Source: Neolentinus lepideus HHB14362 ss-1 | Taxonomy: Eukaryota > Basidiomycota > Agaricomycetes > Gloeophyllales > Gloeophyllaceae | NCBI GenBank assembly: GCA_001632425.1 | Contig: KV425573.1 | Coordinates: 322,460 to 386,459, forward strand | Length of the DNA: 64,000 nucleotides | Direction: 5' to 3' | Shown: positions 11,553 to 21,600 of the stretch, in pieces | Layout: each line of letters opens with the position of its first letter | Position numbering within the stretch: the first letter of the stretch is position 1 | Program-made: the position numbers and the translations under genes | The notes under the pieces: model-generated | What the model saw: the letters and a program-made list of their open reading frames with translations, nothing else | What the model was told of the DNA's origin: nothing | Database searches by the model: none

Positions 11553-13287
11553 TACAATGATACCAGCTTGTCCTGGAGGTGTGGGGGTAGCGGCAGTGAA
11601 GACCGTGTTGTTGCCGCTGGAAACCCGAGTCGGAAGGCACGGATATCGCCTCTCGACAGTGCATCGGTCACGTTGTCTCTGCTGGGGATGTACTCGGCAG
11701 TCAGGTGTATGCCACTGACAGCGAGCATGGAATATACTTCCTTCAGGACAGCATTGGTTTCGGTCGATCGTGATCGGCCCTTGTTGACGACGGTAACAAC
11801 ACCGCTGTTGTCTGAGCGGACCAGGAGGTTGGCATGGTGGGACGGTAATGTGCTCAGCAGGTCGTGATGAAGGATAAGTCGCAACCCTAGCTCGACTGCT
11901 GTTGCTTCGGCCCACCCGATGTCGTACATGTGACCTGGCCCGACCGTGAACCCTGGTGCCCAGGTCCACACAGCCCAGTAATTTCGGACGGCAACTCCTA
12001 TTCCAAATGAGGTGCTGGCATCGCCCCACCAGCCGAAGTCGAAAGGCTCGGGGTGGGACAAGGGCAATGTGTTCGGGAGCCTGCGGAGGAGGTCCTTCAC
12101 CCATATGAGATCTCGCACCACCGGCCCTTGGGGATGGAGCTGAGCCCGTGGTGATTTGAACCCAGATGCGAAGTGGGAAATGGAGCGGAGGAAAGGTCGA
12201 ATTAGAGGGAAGATCGTAGCTGCGTGGACTAGCTTCCCATGAAGGCGGGCCGCATCGCGTGCGTTGAACTTTGCCCCTGTGACCAACCATGGGTCGATCA
12301 GAGATTGTATTGCCATGAGTTTCTCGGTTGGCAGTGCGACTGTCTTCGCCTCGAGATCCCATAGGAACCCAATGTATCTCTGAGTCGAAGCAAACCGTTT
12401 TGTTTTCTGTAAGCTCCATGGTACCCCAATGCGCGCTGTGAGCTCGATGAAGTCTTCCTCTGTCCATGTTTGCCCTGGCAGTCGGAAGGCGAGAAAGTCG
12501 TCGACCCACTTCTTGATGGGGCTGTAGCCTGAGGCACGGTAAATTGCAACTAACATGTCCGCGACTGCACCGAATACCCCAGCACTCGAGGATAGGCCAA
12601 ACATGACCGCCCGGTCGACATAGACCAAGCCTTTCCAAAACAGGCAGACGGCGTTCTGGTGCTCTGGCCGAATCGGTGTTATACGGTATGCTGCTGAGAT
12701 ATCGAACGCCACTGCCAGAGTTCCCGAAGGTAGTTCGAGAATCAGATTGGATGTCTCTGCGAAGGTTCCCCATTCTGTAGGGAAGGCATCGGGGTTGATG
12801 CTGGAGTTTACGGAAGGCATAGCAGGCTGTCATAAGGCATATATTATCAACAATTCAGCAGTAGTTAAGCTCTAATGCGTACATCGTTTCTCGGGTAAGA
12901 CATGTCCTGTACGAGTCGGAGTTTGTCTGTTCCCGGCTTTGGCACTAACCCCAGAGGAGACGTCTGAAAAGGTCCGATGAGCTCCTCCAGCTCTTCGGGT
13001 GCAAAACCTCTGGAGTAACGACCTGCCGCTACTTCTCCAGCAATGTAATTGTCGATAAACTCCTCGTCGAGTCGTGCAGATGAGTGATTTGGGAAGATAA
13101 ACGAGTGTGGTAAGGGTACATCTACCCCAACATCGAAGCCATTGGTTAAGCCATCTACGACGTGCTTCCAGTCGTCGAAGATGTTGAGATCGCACAGGAG
13201 AGTCTCTACCTTCTTTGGGTCTAGCGGCGAGACAACCCTGCGCGGATCGGTGGAGTCAGGCACGGCGAGTGCAGCCACCGGCTCCAT
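11552..13287 (-). CDS. Ngaro reverse transcriptase-RNase H (559 aa, one intron)
   Basis: The exons are 13287-12883 and 12826-11552, with a 56-bp intron. The frame opens further upstream (to 13575), but that part is a shadow of the gag zinc-finger region, so I start at the methionine at 13287, overlapping the gag end. The RT motifs are SPLGLVPKPGTDKLRLVQD, AFDISAAYR (catalytic Asp), MFGLSSSAGVF and the active-site box KWVDDFLAF. The RNase H part follows, with GDASTSFGIGVAV, AEATAVELGL, VRSDNSGVV and IPSRDNVTDALSRG, so Asp, Glu, Asp and Asp are all present. The stop overlaps the recombinase start as TAATG. Confidence 0.85.
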
Positions 13288-14580
13288 GAGAGCGGTTCCC
13301 ACAGATGCTACAGGCGTGCACATTTTGACACTGTTCCCCGAAGCGACAGTTACCGGAGACGGCGAAATTGAAACAGTAGTGGCGGCCGTCGGCGGCTGCG
13401 AGCGTGTTTGGACTGCGGGATGGGTCCGTGACAAGTGCTGCAACTGGGCGGCCGGTGATGGTAAGAGCATTTGTGCACTGGGCGGGGAAGTGTCCGGAAT
13501 TACCGCAACGAAAACAGCGGCCGTCTGTGCGGGCCCTTTTCTGCAGAGGGGCTGCCATCGTGGTTGCATTGGCACCGCGTTTCAACGAGGAGTTGGACCC
13601 TGGCGTTGAGCTATGAGCCATAGCCGGCATGGCCCCAGTGGTCAGCCCGGTGGTCTTGCTGCGAGTGGAAATCACTACTAAGCAGGAGGTGTCGAGTCCT
13701 GACAGATCGTGTCGGACATTGTTGGCGGCAGCCTCGCGCTGCCAGATATCATACTCGACTGCGACCTCCCAGCCATGAGTCCCAGCCAGCTGCATGACAA
13801 TAACGTGGTGGTTATGCAGTGCATCAGCACGCGCGTCGCCATGATACCGCCGAGTGCGGTCCTCCGCGACGAGCGAGGCGGCTTGCCAGTTGATCGGAGT
13901 GATGTTGCGTTCATCACGGCGGTCCAAGCCTTTGGCCGTCCAGGAACCAGAGCGGTTGAGGTAGAATTCTTCCTCGCCATGCGCAGCACGCAAGCGCGCA
14001 GCGTCGCTGAGGGCCGTGTATGGGACATAGCGGTAGTCCCTGAATGCCGCGTCAACACGTGGAGGAACGGCTGAAGATGATCGAGTCAGTGCGAGTTCGT
14101 GTCGTGTCGTGTGGCAGCGGATAAGTCCGAGTGCATGCGTGTACGTGTATTGTGGCAGAACATAAGAAATGAGATCGTGTGGGGGAGGGGGGAGGGCGAG
14201 CAAAGGCAAAAAGGAGATAGGGACTCACGCAGGTCAAACGCATTGCTCTTCATACCAGGCTCAATGTCCGGGAGAGCTACCGGCTTTTTCCCTTCTCCAC
14301 CAGACTCCGCTGCGTCGCGTTGAGCGGCGAGGATTGTCATGGGGTCCGCAATCATGGGGTTGGTCGGAACCTGGCTCCTGGACCGCAGCAACTGTTCCAA
14401 CTCGCGAACGCGGGCTTGAGTGTGGGCAAGCTCCGCATCCAGAGGAACATTCGCTGGCAGGAAAGCCGGGTTAGCCGTAGTGTTTCCGCTGTGACTACCG
14501 GCGGTGTTTTGGGTGCCCGTAGGCGGGTACAGTTCGGGCACATATTCAAGGTTGAGTCCAAGGTGCTGGTGTGTCGACAT
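13256..14580 (-). CDS. Ngaro gag-like nucleic-acid-binding protein (388 aa, one intron)
   Basis: The exons on the minus strand are 14580-14229 and 14070-13256, with a 158-bp phase-1 intron between them. The N-terminal part has a short leucine heptad stretch (ARVRELEQLLRSR). The C-terminus carries three zinc-binding motifs in a row: a knuckle CFRCGNSGHFPAQC, a CCCH finger of spacing C-x8-C-x5-C-x3-H, and a second knuckle CSICGNRSHGAGGC. It should package the element's RNA. A run of basic residues (KKRARTDGR-like) precedes the first knuckle. The intron is inferred from phase and signals; the region 14580-14229 could also be read without it as a shorter separate frame. Confidence 0.7.
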
Positions 14581-14626
14581 GCCAATTAATGTATGATGTA
14601 GAATAGATTAAGAGTGCAGTAAAGTA

Positions 14627-14848
14627 TTAAGCAAATGTAAGCTAGGTTTCCGAGTCGAGGTGTGGACGAGGAGACAGTTGTGTCGAGGTCAACGGACGAG
14701 GAAAATGACACCGGTCCTCCGGCCTTGACTATATATGACTTCCGGGTGTACTCTGAGGCTCCGGAAGCGGGTGTATGCTCACGCTCGGCTGGACACTGCT
14801 GCCGGCCCTCCTCGGCTACGCTAGAGGTCAGCCGGCACCGTCGTTCAT
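14627..14848 (-). repeat. Ngaro repeat A1 (222 bp)
   Basis: It is a direct copy of 9959-10180 with the same length and, by eye, the same sequence. It forms the 5' terminus of the element and stops just upstream of the gag-like start at 14580. Confidence 0.9.
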
Positions 14849-14918
14849 ACTTCGAGTATTCGAAGTTCGGACTTAGTGCATAACTGAAATGTCAATCTGT
14901 GACTTCTTCGTGACTCTG

Positions 14919-15190
14919 AGCTCTCGAAACCCATTTGAGGTAGCAGTACAAACAGCAATAAATACTGAATAAACGATTTGACTCTTGAAGACATTTGACG
15001 TTTTGCGAGCCAGCACGTCACGCTCGGTGATCTCGGGCAGCCACTTTGGCCAGCCGTCACTGAGCGTTCTCTTCCAAAAGTCACCTTCTATATTCGGACA
15101 TGTATTACATAACCATTATCTATATTGAGATATCGCCACGTGCCCTCGTACATGAAGAGAACGCGAAGGACGGATGGTTTTAGGAGCCTG
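14919..15190 (-). repeat. Right 272-bp terminal inverted repeat
   Basis: It is the reverse complement of 9046-9317. It is followed directly by the second copy of TGTCTGCGT at 15191-15199. Confidence 0.92.
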
Positions 15191-15199
15191 TGTCTGCGT
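15191..15199. repeat. 9-bp target-site duplication (right copy of TGTCTGCGT)
   Basis: It matches 9037-9045 and abuts the outer edge of the right terminal repeat. Confidence 0.85.
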
Positions 15200-15852
15200 A
15201 TACTCTCCACTGGACGGTGACGGCTGACATCAAGCACTGTAGTCAACGTCGAGGAAAGCGTCGAGGAATGTCCGGATCGCGCGATGTCAGGACACAGAAA
15301 AAATCATCGAGTCATTCGCCTGACATAGCTGACCGGAATTTCAGCCTGGCCCATTGTATGTCTCAGACAAGTCTGCGAGAGTGTGATTTAACGATCAGAC
15401 TCCAAAGCTGGGTTGACGCTGAGTGCGCTGTATTTTGCGATATTTGACTGTGTCTTGTACCGCGAGACGGCTATCGAGACGTTGATCGTAGAGCTGCCAC
15501 TCAATAAGCCTTCGCCGTACTCGAAAAATGGTAAGCTCACCTGACTAGAGACACGTCACATATCACAAATCTAGTATTAACTATCGAATGGTTGGCTGGT
15601 TCCTGCGGTTGGAAAGCCATTTCTTGCTGCAAGGACTTGATAGAAGTATGACATTCCCCCAGTACCAACCATCATTGTCATTGCCATTACGTGAATAGTA
15701 TCTTAGCGCATCTGCACCCTGAAATCATGGATCTAGAGTCACAAACAATCTGTCTGGCCATCTGTCTCCATTCGATGGCACGACGAAGAGCGCAGCGTAC
15801 TGACCGCTATCATTCACCCATTATCGTCAACAACACGATATAGACCTGTAAT
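15200..15852. other. Intergenic between the mobile-element nest and the 3' end of COQ6
   Basis: No gene is supported. An 85-codon frame at 15190-15447 has no recognisable features. Confidence 0.5.
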
Positions 15853-17853
15853 TCACACCCGTCTCTGCTCAGCAGCATCCCTCAAAAGCCCCTGGATCCC
15901 ATTCCCCACCGCGCCCTTCACGACCTGCCCCAGCATCGCAGCGGCACCCACCGCTCCTGCCAGGCCCTCCACTCCCTTCGCCACCGCTCCCCACACCAGA
16001 GGATCAGCGCTCCCCCACACCCTGTCCCTCTCCCTATCCACGGAAACCGAGTCGGCACCGGCACTCATCATCAGCGCGGCCTTGACCGCATCCAGTTCAT
16101 TCACGACCTCCAGCCCGACAGACCGCGCCCAGACGAGCGGCGCAGCCGTGGAGGCGTAGAGCTTGTGCAGCTTGTCCACCGCCGAAAGCAGCTTATGATT
16201 CTCCAAGTACCGCGCGCGCGCATAAGGGGCGAGGGCCGTGTACGCACCTGCACCCATCCATTCACACCAGCACTCAACACTCAACACTAAACACTCAACG
16301 ACGCAGACGCACCTATGTCCCCCCCAGCGCGGACAGCGTCCGCGACGCACCCCGCGAGCGCCGCCACGTCCATCAGGCCCATGTTCAGCCCCTGCCCCGC
16401 GAGCGGGTGCACCGTGTGCGCGGCGTCGCCCACCAGGACCGTCCGCGCCCCGACGTACGCGTCCGCGTGGCTGTACCGCAGCGGGAACGAGGCGGCGGTG
16501 CCTGACTGGACGCCCGTGACGAGCGGCGGGTACAGCTCTGCGTCTTCGGGCGGCAGGCCCGCGCTGGTGGGGCCTGCGAGGGAGGAGAGGGGCGATGTGG
16601 GCGGGATGGCGTGCGCCCGCTCGCGGAAGGCGATCTCTTCTTCGATTTGGGCTGGCGTGGCGGCGGACGCGTTTTCTGCGGCGTCGGTGAGGACCTGGTG
16701 TAGATACCGCAGCGACGTCTCTGGGAGCCTGAACGCTGCGTTCACCATGCGCGCTAGGACCGCGCCCTCGACGTCCCTGCTCAGGACCCGCGCGAGGGCC
16801 GGACGGGTCGACCACACGAGGGACGACGTGGTCGGGGAGAGGGGGAGGAATGCGATGGGACCGGTTGGGAGGAAGCGCTGGTACGCGGTGCGGTTCTGGA
16901 GCAAGGGGCGCGGGGCGTGGGTGAGGGTGGCGACGACGGCGTGCGTGGGGTAGGACCAGCCGTAGGAGTCGATGTGGGCGTAGGAGCGCACGGGGGAGTT
17001 GTGCCCGTCCGCGCCGACCTGCGCAGGGAGTTTAGAGTAAGTAGTTGAGAGGGATGGGTGCTTACGAGCAGCCGAGCGCGGAGCACGCGCCCGGTCGAGA
17101 GGTTCACGAGCGGGGAGCCCCCGCCTTCCCGCGCGATATTGCTTACTTTTGTGTTGTCGAAGAGGCGCACTTCGGGTAAGGATGAGAGGTAGCGGAGGAG
17201 TGCGCGCTGGAGGTTGAGGTTCTCGGTGAGGCGCGCCATTTGGGGGCGGTTGTGGTGGAGGAAGCCGAGCTCTGAGGCGGTGTAGGTTATGCGTGCGTCG
17301 GAGAGGCCGTCCCATACCTAGATATCGTGTATTGTGTTATGTGCGCGGGAGAGAGATGAAGGATTGTGGACTCGCCTGCATCTCTTCCATGGGCATCGTG
17401 CGGCTCTCGTCGACGTGTTGCCATGCTCCGATCCCTACGCCCAAACATAAACACGCCATGTCACCAAAACCCTTGGCCGGCGCTCACCCTCCAAGAACGT
17501 CTGCGACGCATTCGTGATCGAACTGACGCGGTTCGAGAAAAGACCCTCTTGCGGGGCCCATTCTCGTATCTTTGCGAGGTCACCGGCTTCGATGAGCACG
17601 ACGCTGATGGTAGAGCGAACGTGTGGGTTCGAGCCTAACAGCCAGGGATCAAGGTGAGAGAAAACAGGTTGGGTGGAAGGGAATGCGTGCCTAGAGCGCT
17701 GGCGAGTGCGAGTCCTGCAGGGCCGCCTCCGACGATGACGACGTCGTAGTCTTCTACATCGGTGGCGACAGTCGAGTAGGCGCGGGGTGTTCTGGGATGA
17801 TGGATGTATGGACGCAAGCCCTTGCGGGCGAGTCTACGGCTACATGAGAGCAT
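15853..17853 (-). CDS. COQ6: Ubiquinone biosynthesis monooxygenase COQ6, mitochondrial (573 aa, six exons)
   Basis: The exons on the minus strand are 17853-17691, 17634-17488, 17434-17376, 17317-17066, 17018-16313 and 16247-15853; all phases fit. The N-terminus (MLSCSRRLARKGLRPYIHH) looks like a mitochondrial presequence; an upstream in-frame ATG at 17937 is the alternative start. FAD motifs are DYDVVIVGGGPAGLALASAL near residue 40 and VGDAAHTVHPLAGQGLN near residue 405, with VGADGHNSPVR between them. COQ6 performs the C5 hydroxylation of the coenzyme Q ring on the matrix side of the inner membrane, within the CoQ synthome. Introns 1 and 3 begin with GC (tag|GCACGC and cag|GCGAGT), which no GT donor can replace without breaking the frame. 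The gene is divergent from ACC1. Confidence 0.92.
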
Positions 17854-18699
17854 CGAGGGAGATGTGGCGTGATGCAGAGATGTGGTGCAGACTACTCTGG
17901 ATGCATTCAGGCTGCAGAGCTTGAGCTCAATGATCATGTTACGCTGTCTGGCTACACTGAGGAAACATCCTGTTGCATCAAAAGTGTATACATATCCGTG
18001 TTCTAAATGTCACCACAAGAGGTCATGCATGGTCTGAGCGCTTGTCATGAAATACACGCGCACAATATTCAAATGCGTCTACAGTTTGGAAGATCTCTGA
18101 TTCGCTATAAAGGCTATTCACTGCAAAGGCCACTGTCGAGGCTATTAGTGGGATGTTATCAGTGCATCGTCCGTCCTCGTCGGACGGAGTGGTCAATCTC
18201 GGGCAAATGGCGTTACCGGCGGCATCGAAATGTCCATCATTCGGAAGACGGCATGCAGCTGAGGACTACTCGTCGCTGGCATTGGTCTGCCTTTAGGTAA
18301 AAAACAAGATTCGATAAACCAGACCTGCGTTCGAGTTTAATCAACCTTAGTCCCGAAATACCGTATCATACCGTCCAAGCTATGTTTGTTCATACGGACT
18401 TTGTGGCATTCGGACTCGGATGCATAGTGGATGGACTGCCGCCGGAAACAGGCACCTCCACTTTCCCGACCGCTGTTTCCTCCTCAATCAAACCTTGCTA
18501 TTCAAGATCTGATGCTTTTAATCCTGCCGCGGCAGCTTGAACGTTCCTACTCGACGCCTGCACAGCTGACATAAGCACGGATTTCATTGGGGAGTTACAC
18601 CCCAGCATCGGTCAAATTTGGTGGGCCCAGTGGGTCGCCGTATCTACTCCTTTTATATCGCTCATCCTCCTCTTACTTTCCTCTACGATCCCCGTAGCC
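17854..18699. promoter_or_regulatory. Divergent upstream region of COQ6 and ACC1
   Basis: These 846 bp separate the two start codons and contain no supported gene. A perfect 12-bp palindrome, CTGCCGCGGCAG, lies near 18526-18537, and CT-rich runs precede the ACC1 start, as is common before fungal housekeeping genes. Binding factors cannot be named. Confidence 0.45.
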
Positions 18700-21600
18700 A
18701 TGACGGCCTACGACCACTCCAAAGTAGCCCATTTCATTGGTATGTTCCCGATAGACAACCCGTTGGTCCCCGCTGACTTGCTCGACGCGTAGGCGGTAAT
18801 TCACTCGACAAGGCCCCTCGTGGCCGCGTCTACGACTTTGTCAAGGAACATGGCGGTCATACTGTTATCACAAAGGTGTGCTTGTTGCCCGGGTTTGACC
18901 AGTCCGATCCTAACTTGGGCTCTAGATTCTCATTGCCAACAACGGTATGTCACAAATGGATTAGCACCCCAACCTACGTTCTTAAACTCTACCCAGGTAT
19001 CGCCGCCGTCAAAGAGATTCGTTCCATCCGCCAATGGAGCTACGAGACCTTCGGTACAGAACGCGCCATCGAGTTCACAGTCATGGCCACCCCCGAGGAT
19101 CTCAAGGTCAACGCAGAGTACATCCGCATGGCCGACCGCTACGTGGAGGTCCCCGGCGGCACCAACAACAACAACTACGCCAACGTCGATCTCATCATCG
19201 ACGTCGCCGAGCGCGCGGGCGTGCACGCCGTCTGGGCCGGGTGGGGGCACGCCTCCGAGAACCCGCGCCTCCCCGAGAGCCTCCGCGCGAGCAAGCACAA
19301 GATCGTGTTCATTGGTCCGCCCGGGAGCGCGATGAGGAGTCTCGGCGATAAGATCTCGAGCACCATCGTTGCGCAGAGCGCGGACGTGCCGACGATGGCG
19401 TGGTCCGGGACGGGTATCAGTGAGACGACGCTGACAGAGCAGGGCCATGTGACGGTCCCCGATAATGTGTACCAGGCGGCGTGTGTCACGACCGTGGAAG
19501 AGGGCTTGGTGAAGGCGGAGGAGATTGGGTGGCCGGTGATGATCAAGGCTAGTGAGGGTGGAGGAGGCAAGGGTATTCGGATGGTCGAGAAGCCTGACCA
19601 ATTCAAGAACTCGTTCAACGCCGTCATGGGCGAGATTCCTGGTCAGTTTGATAGCCAGACTTGCTGTGGGTTTTCTGACGCCTTAACGCAGGCTCACCCA
19701 TCTTCATCATGAAGCTCGCTGGTTCCGCCCGCCATTTGGAAGTCCAGCTTTTGGCTGATCAGTACGGTAACGCCATTTCGCTCTTTGGCCGTGACTGCTC
19801 CGTCCAGCGGCGCCACCAAAAGATTATCGAGGAGGCTCCCGTTACCATTGCCAAGCCTGATACGTTCGAGCAGATGGAACGCGCTGCTGTGCGTCTTGCC
19901 AAGCTCGTCGGCTACGTCAGTGCGGGCACCGTGGAATGTGAGTGCATGCCTCCCGTATATCCCTTGACAGCCCTAATGCACACGCTGTACAGATCTCTAC
20001 AGCCACGCCGAGGATGTCTTCTACTTCCTGGAACTCAACCCCCGTCTCCAAGTCGAGCACCCTACCACCGAGATGGTCTCCGGCGTCAACCTTCCAGCCG
20101 CTCAGCTCTGCGTCGCCATGGGTATTCCCCTCCACCGCATTCGCCATATCCGCCAGCTCTACGGCGTGGAGCCTCACACCGCCTCCGAGATCGACTTTGA
20201 AATGGTGAACCCTGGCGCGGTGCAGGTGCAGCGCAGGCCGCGGCCCAAAGGGCACGTCGTCGCCGTGCGTATTACCGCCGAGAACCCCGACGCCGGGTTC
20301 AAGCCGTCCTCTGGCTCGCTGCAGGAGCTCAACTTCCGCTCCTCGACGAACGTGTGGGGGTACTTCTCCGTCGGTACCGCGGGCGGGCTGCACGAGTTCG
20401 CGGACTCGCAATTCGGGCACATCTTCGCGTACGGGCAGGACCGGTCGGAGAGCCGGAAGAACATGGTCGTCGCGCTGAAGGAGCTGAGCATCCGGGGCGA
20501 CTTCCGCACGACGGTGGAGTACCTGATCAAGCTGCTCGAGACGCAGGCGTTTGAGGAGAACACGATCACGACCGGGTGGCTGGACTCGCTGATCTCGAGC
20601 AAGTTGACGGCGGAGCGGCCGGACGCGACGCTTGCGGTGATTTGCGGGGCGGTGACGAGGGCGCATATCGCGAGCGAGGTGTGCTGGACGGAGTATAAGC
20701 GGATTTTGGATAAGGGGCAGGTGCCGGCGCGGGATACGCTGAAGACGGTGTTTGTGATTGATTTTATCTATGATAATGTGCGGTATTCGTTCACGGTGAC
20801 GCGGTCGTCATTGACTACGTGGACGCTGTTTTTGAACGGGGGCCGGACGCTGGTTGGGGCGAGGCCCTTGGCGGACGGGGGGCTGTTGGTGCTTTTGGAC
20901 GGGAAGAGCCATTCGGTGTATTGGAGGGAGGAAGTGGGCGCGATGAGGTTGATGGTGGACTCGAAGACGTGCTTGATTGAGCAGGAGAATGACCCTACGC
21001 AGTTGAGGAGCCCGTCTCCTGGCAAGTTGGTGCGGTTCTTGGTGGATAGCGGGGACCATGTAAATGCTGGAGATCCGTATGCTGAGATTGAGGTGAGTTG
21101 TTTGCTTGGGCTAGAGTTGTGCGTGTACTGATGTTTTCGCAGGTGATGAAAATGTACATGCCCTTGGTCGCATCCGAGGACGGTGTTGTGCAGCTCGTCA
21201 AGCAGCCCGGCGTCAGTCTCGAGCCTGGCGATATCCTCGGTGTCCTCACTTTGGACGACCCGAGCCGCGTGAAGCACGCCAAGCCGTTCGAGGGCCTCCT
21301 TCCCGACATGGGCGTGCCGAGCGTCATCGGCAACAAGCCCCACCAGCGTCTCGCGAAGTGTCTTGGTATTCTGAACGACATCTTGGATGGATTCGATAAC
21401 CAGGCGATGATGGCGTCTACGCTGAAGGAGCTGATCGAGGTGCTGCACGACCCGCAGCTGCCGTACCACGAGATGTTCTCGATCCTGTCTGTGCTCTCTG
21501 GGCGTATCCCCGCGAAGTTGGAGGATACGGTCCGCCATGCGGTCGAGGCTGCCAAGGCGAAGAGCGAGGGGGCGGACTTCCCTGCTGCGCGGCTGAAGAA

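Larger units (their letters stand above)
9668..14848 (-). mobile_element. Ngaro-type tyrosine-recombinase retrotransposon, 5181 bp
   Basis: On the minus strand the order is A1 repeat, gag-like gene, reverse transcriptase-RNase H, tyrosine recombinase, then B1-A2 and B2 repeats. Such split direct repeats, with no long inverted repeats and no methyltransferase domain, define the Ngaro branch of the DIRS order, as opposed to DIRS1 (inverted repeats) or PAT (methyltransferase). Integration is expected through a circular intermediate by the recombinase, without target duplication. Accordingly, the flanks show no duplication; only a single T is shared at the B1-A2 junction and at both ends. A premature stop in the recombinase suggests that this copy is inactive. 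Confidence 0.9.
9046..15190. mobile_element. TIR DNA transposon, Mutator-like by architecture, interrupted by a Ngaro retrotransposon
   Basis: The element is bounded by inverted repeats of 272 bp at 9046-9317 and 14919-15190, which read as identical over their length. They start CAGGCTCC and end GGAGCCTG. The same 9 bases, TGTCTGCGT, flank both sides (9037-9045 and 15191-15199), as expected for a target-site duplication. Long TIRs plus a 9-bp duplication are the hallmark of Mutator-like elements; the superfamily call is an inference because no transposase is present. Without the nested retrotransposon the interior is only about 420 bp, so this was a non-autonomous copy about 0.96 kb long. Confidence 0.8.

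Noticed and set aside
13287..13575. The upstream extension of the RT frame as coding
   Set aside because: It overlaps the zinc-knuckle region of the gag-like gene, which is clearly the coding frame there.
9046..15190. The whole 6.1-kb unit as one DIRS1-like retrotransposon with inverted repeats
   Set aside because: The recombinase element has its own split direct repeats ending at 9668 and 14848. The outer inverted repeats lie beyond, with unrelated sequence between and a separate 9-bp duplication.
16287..17315. A 342-codon minus-strand frame as an independent gene
   Set aside because: Its C-terminal part is COQ6 exon 5; the proline/arginine-rich N-terminal part is a readthrough of an intron and an alternate frame of exon 4.
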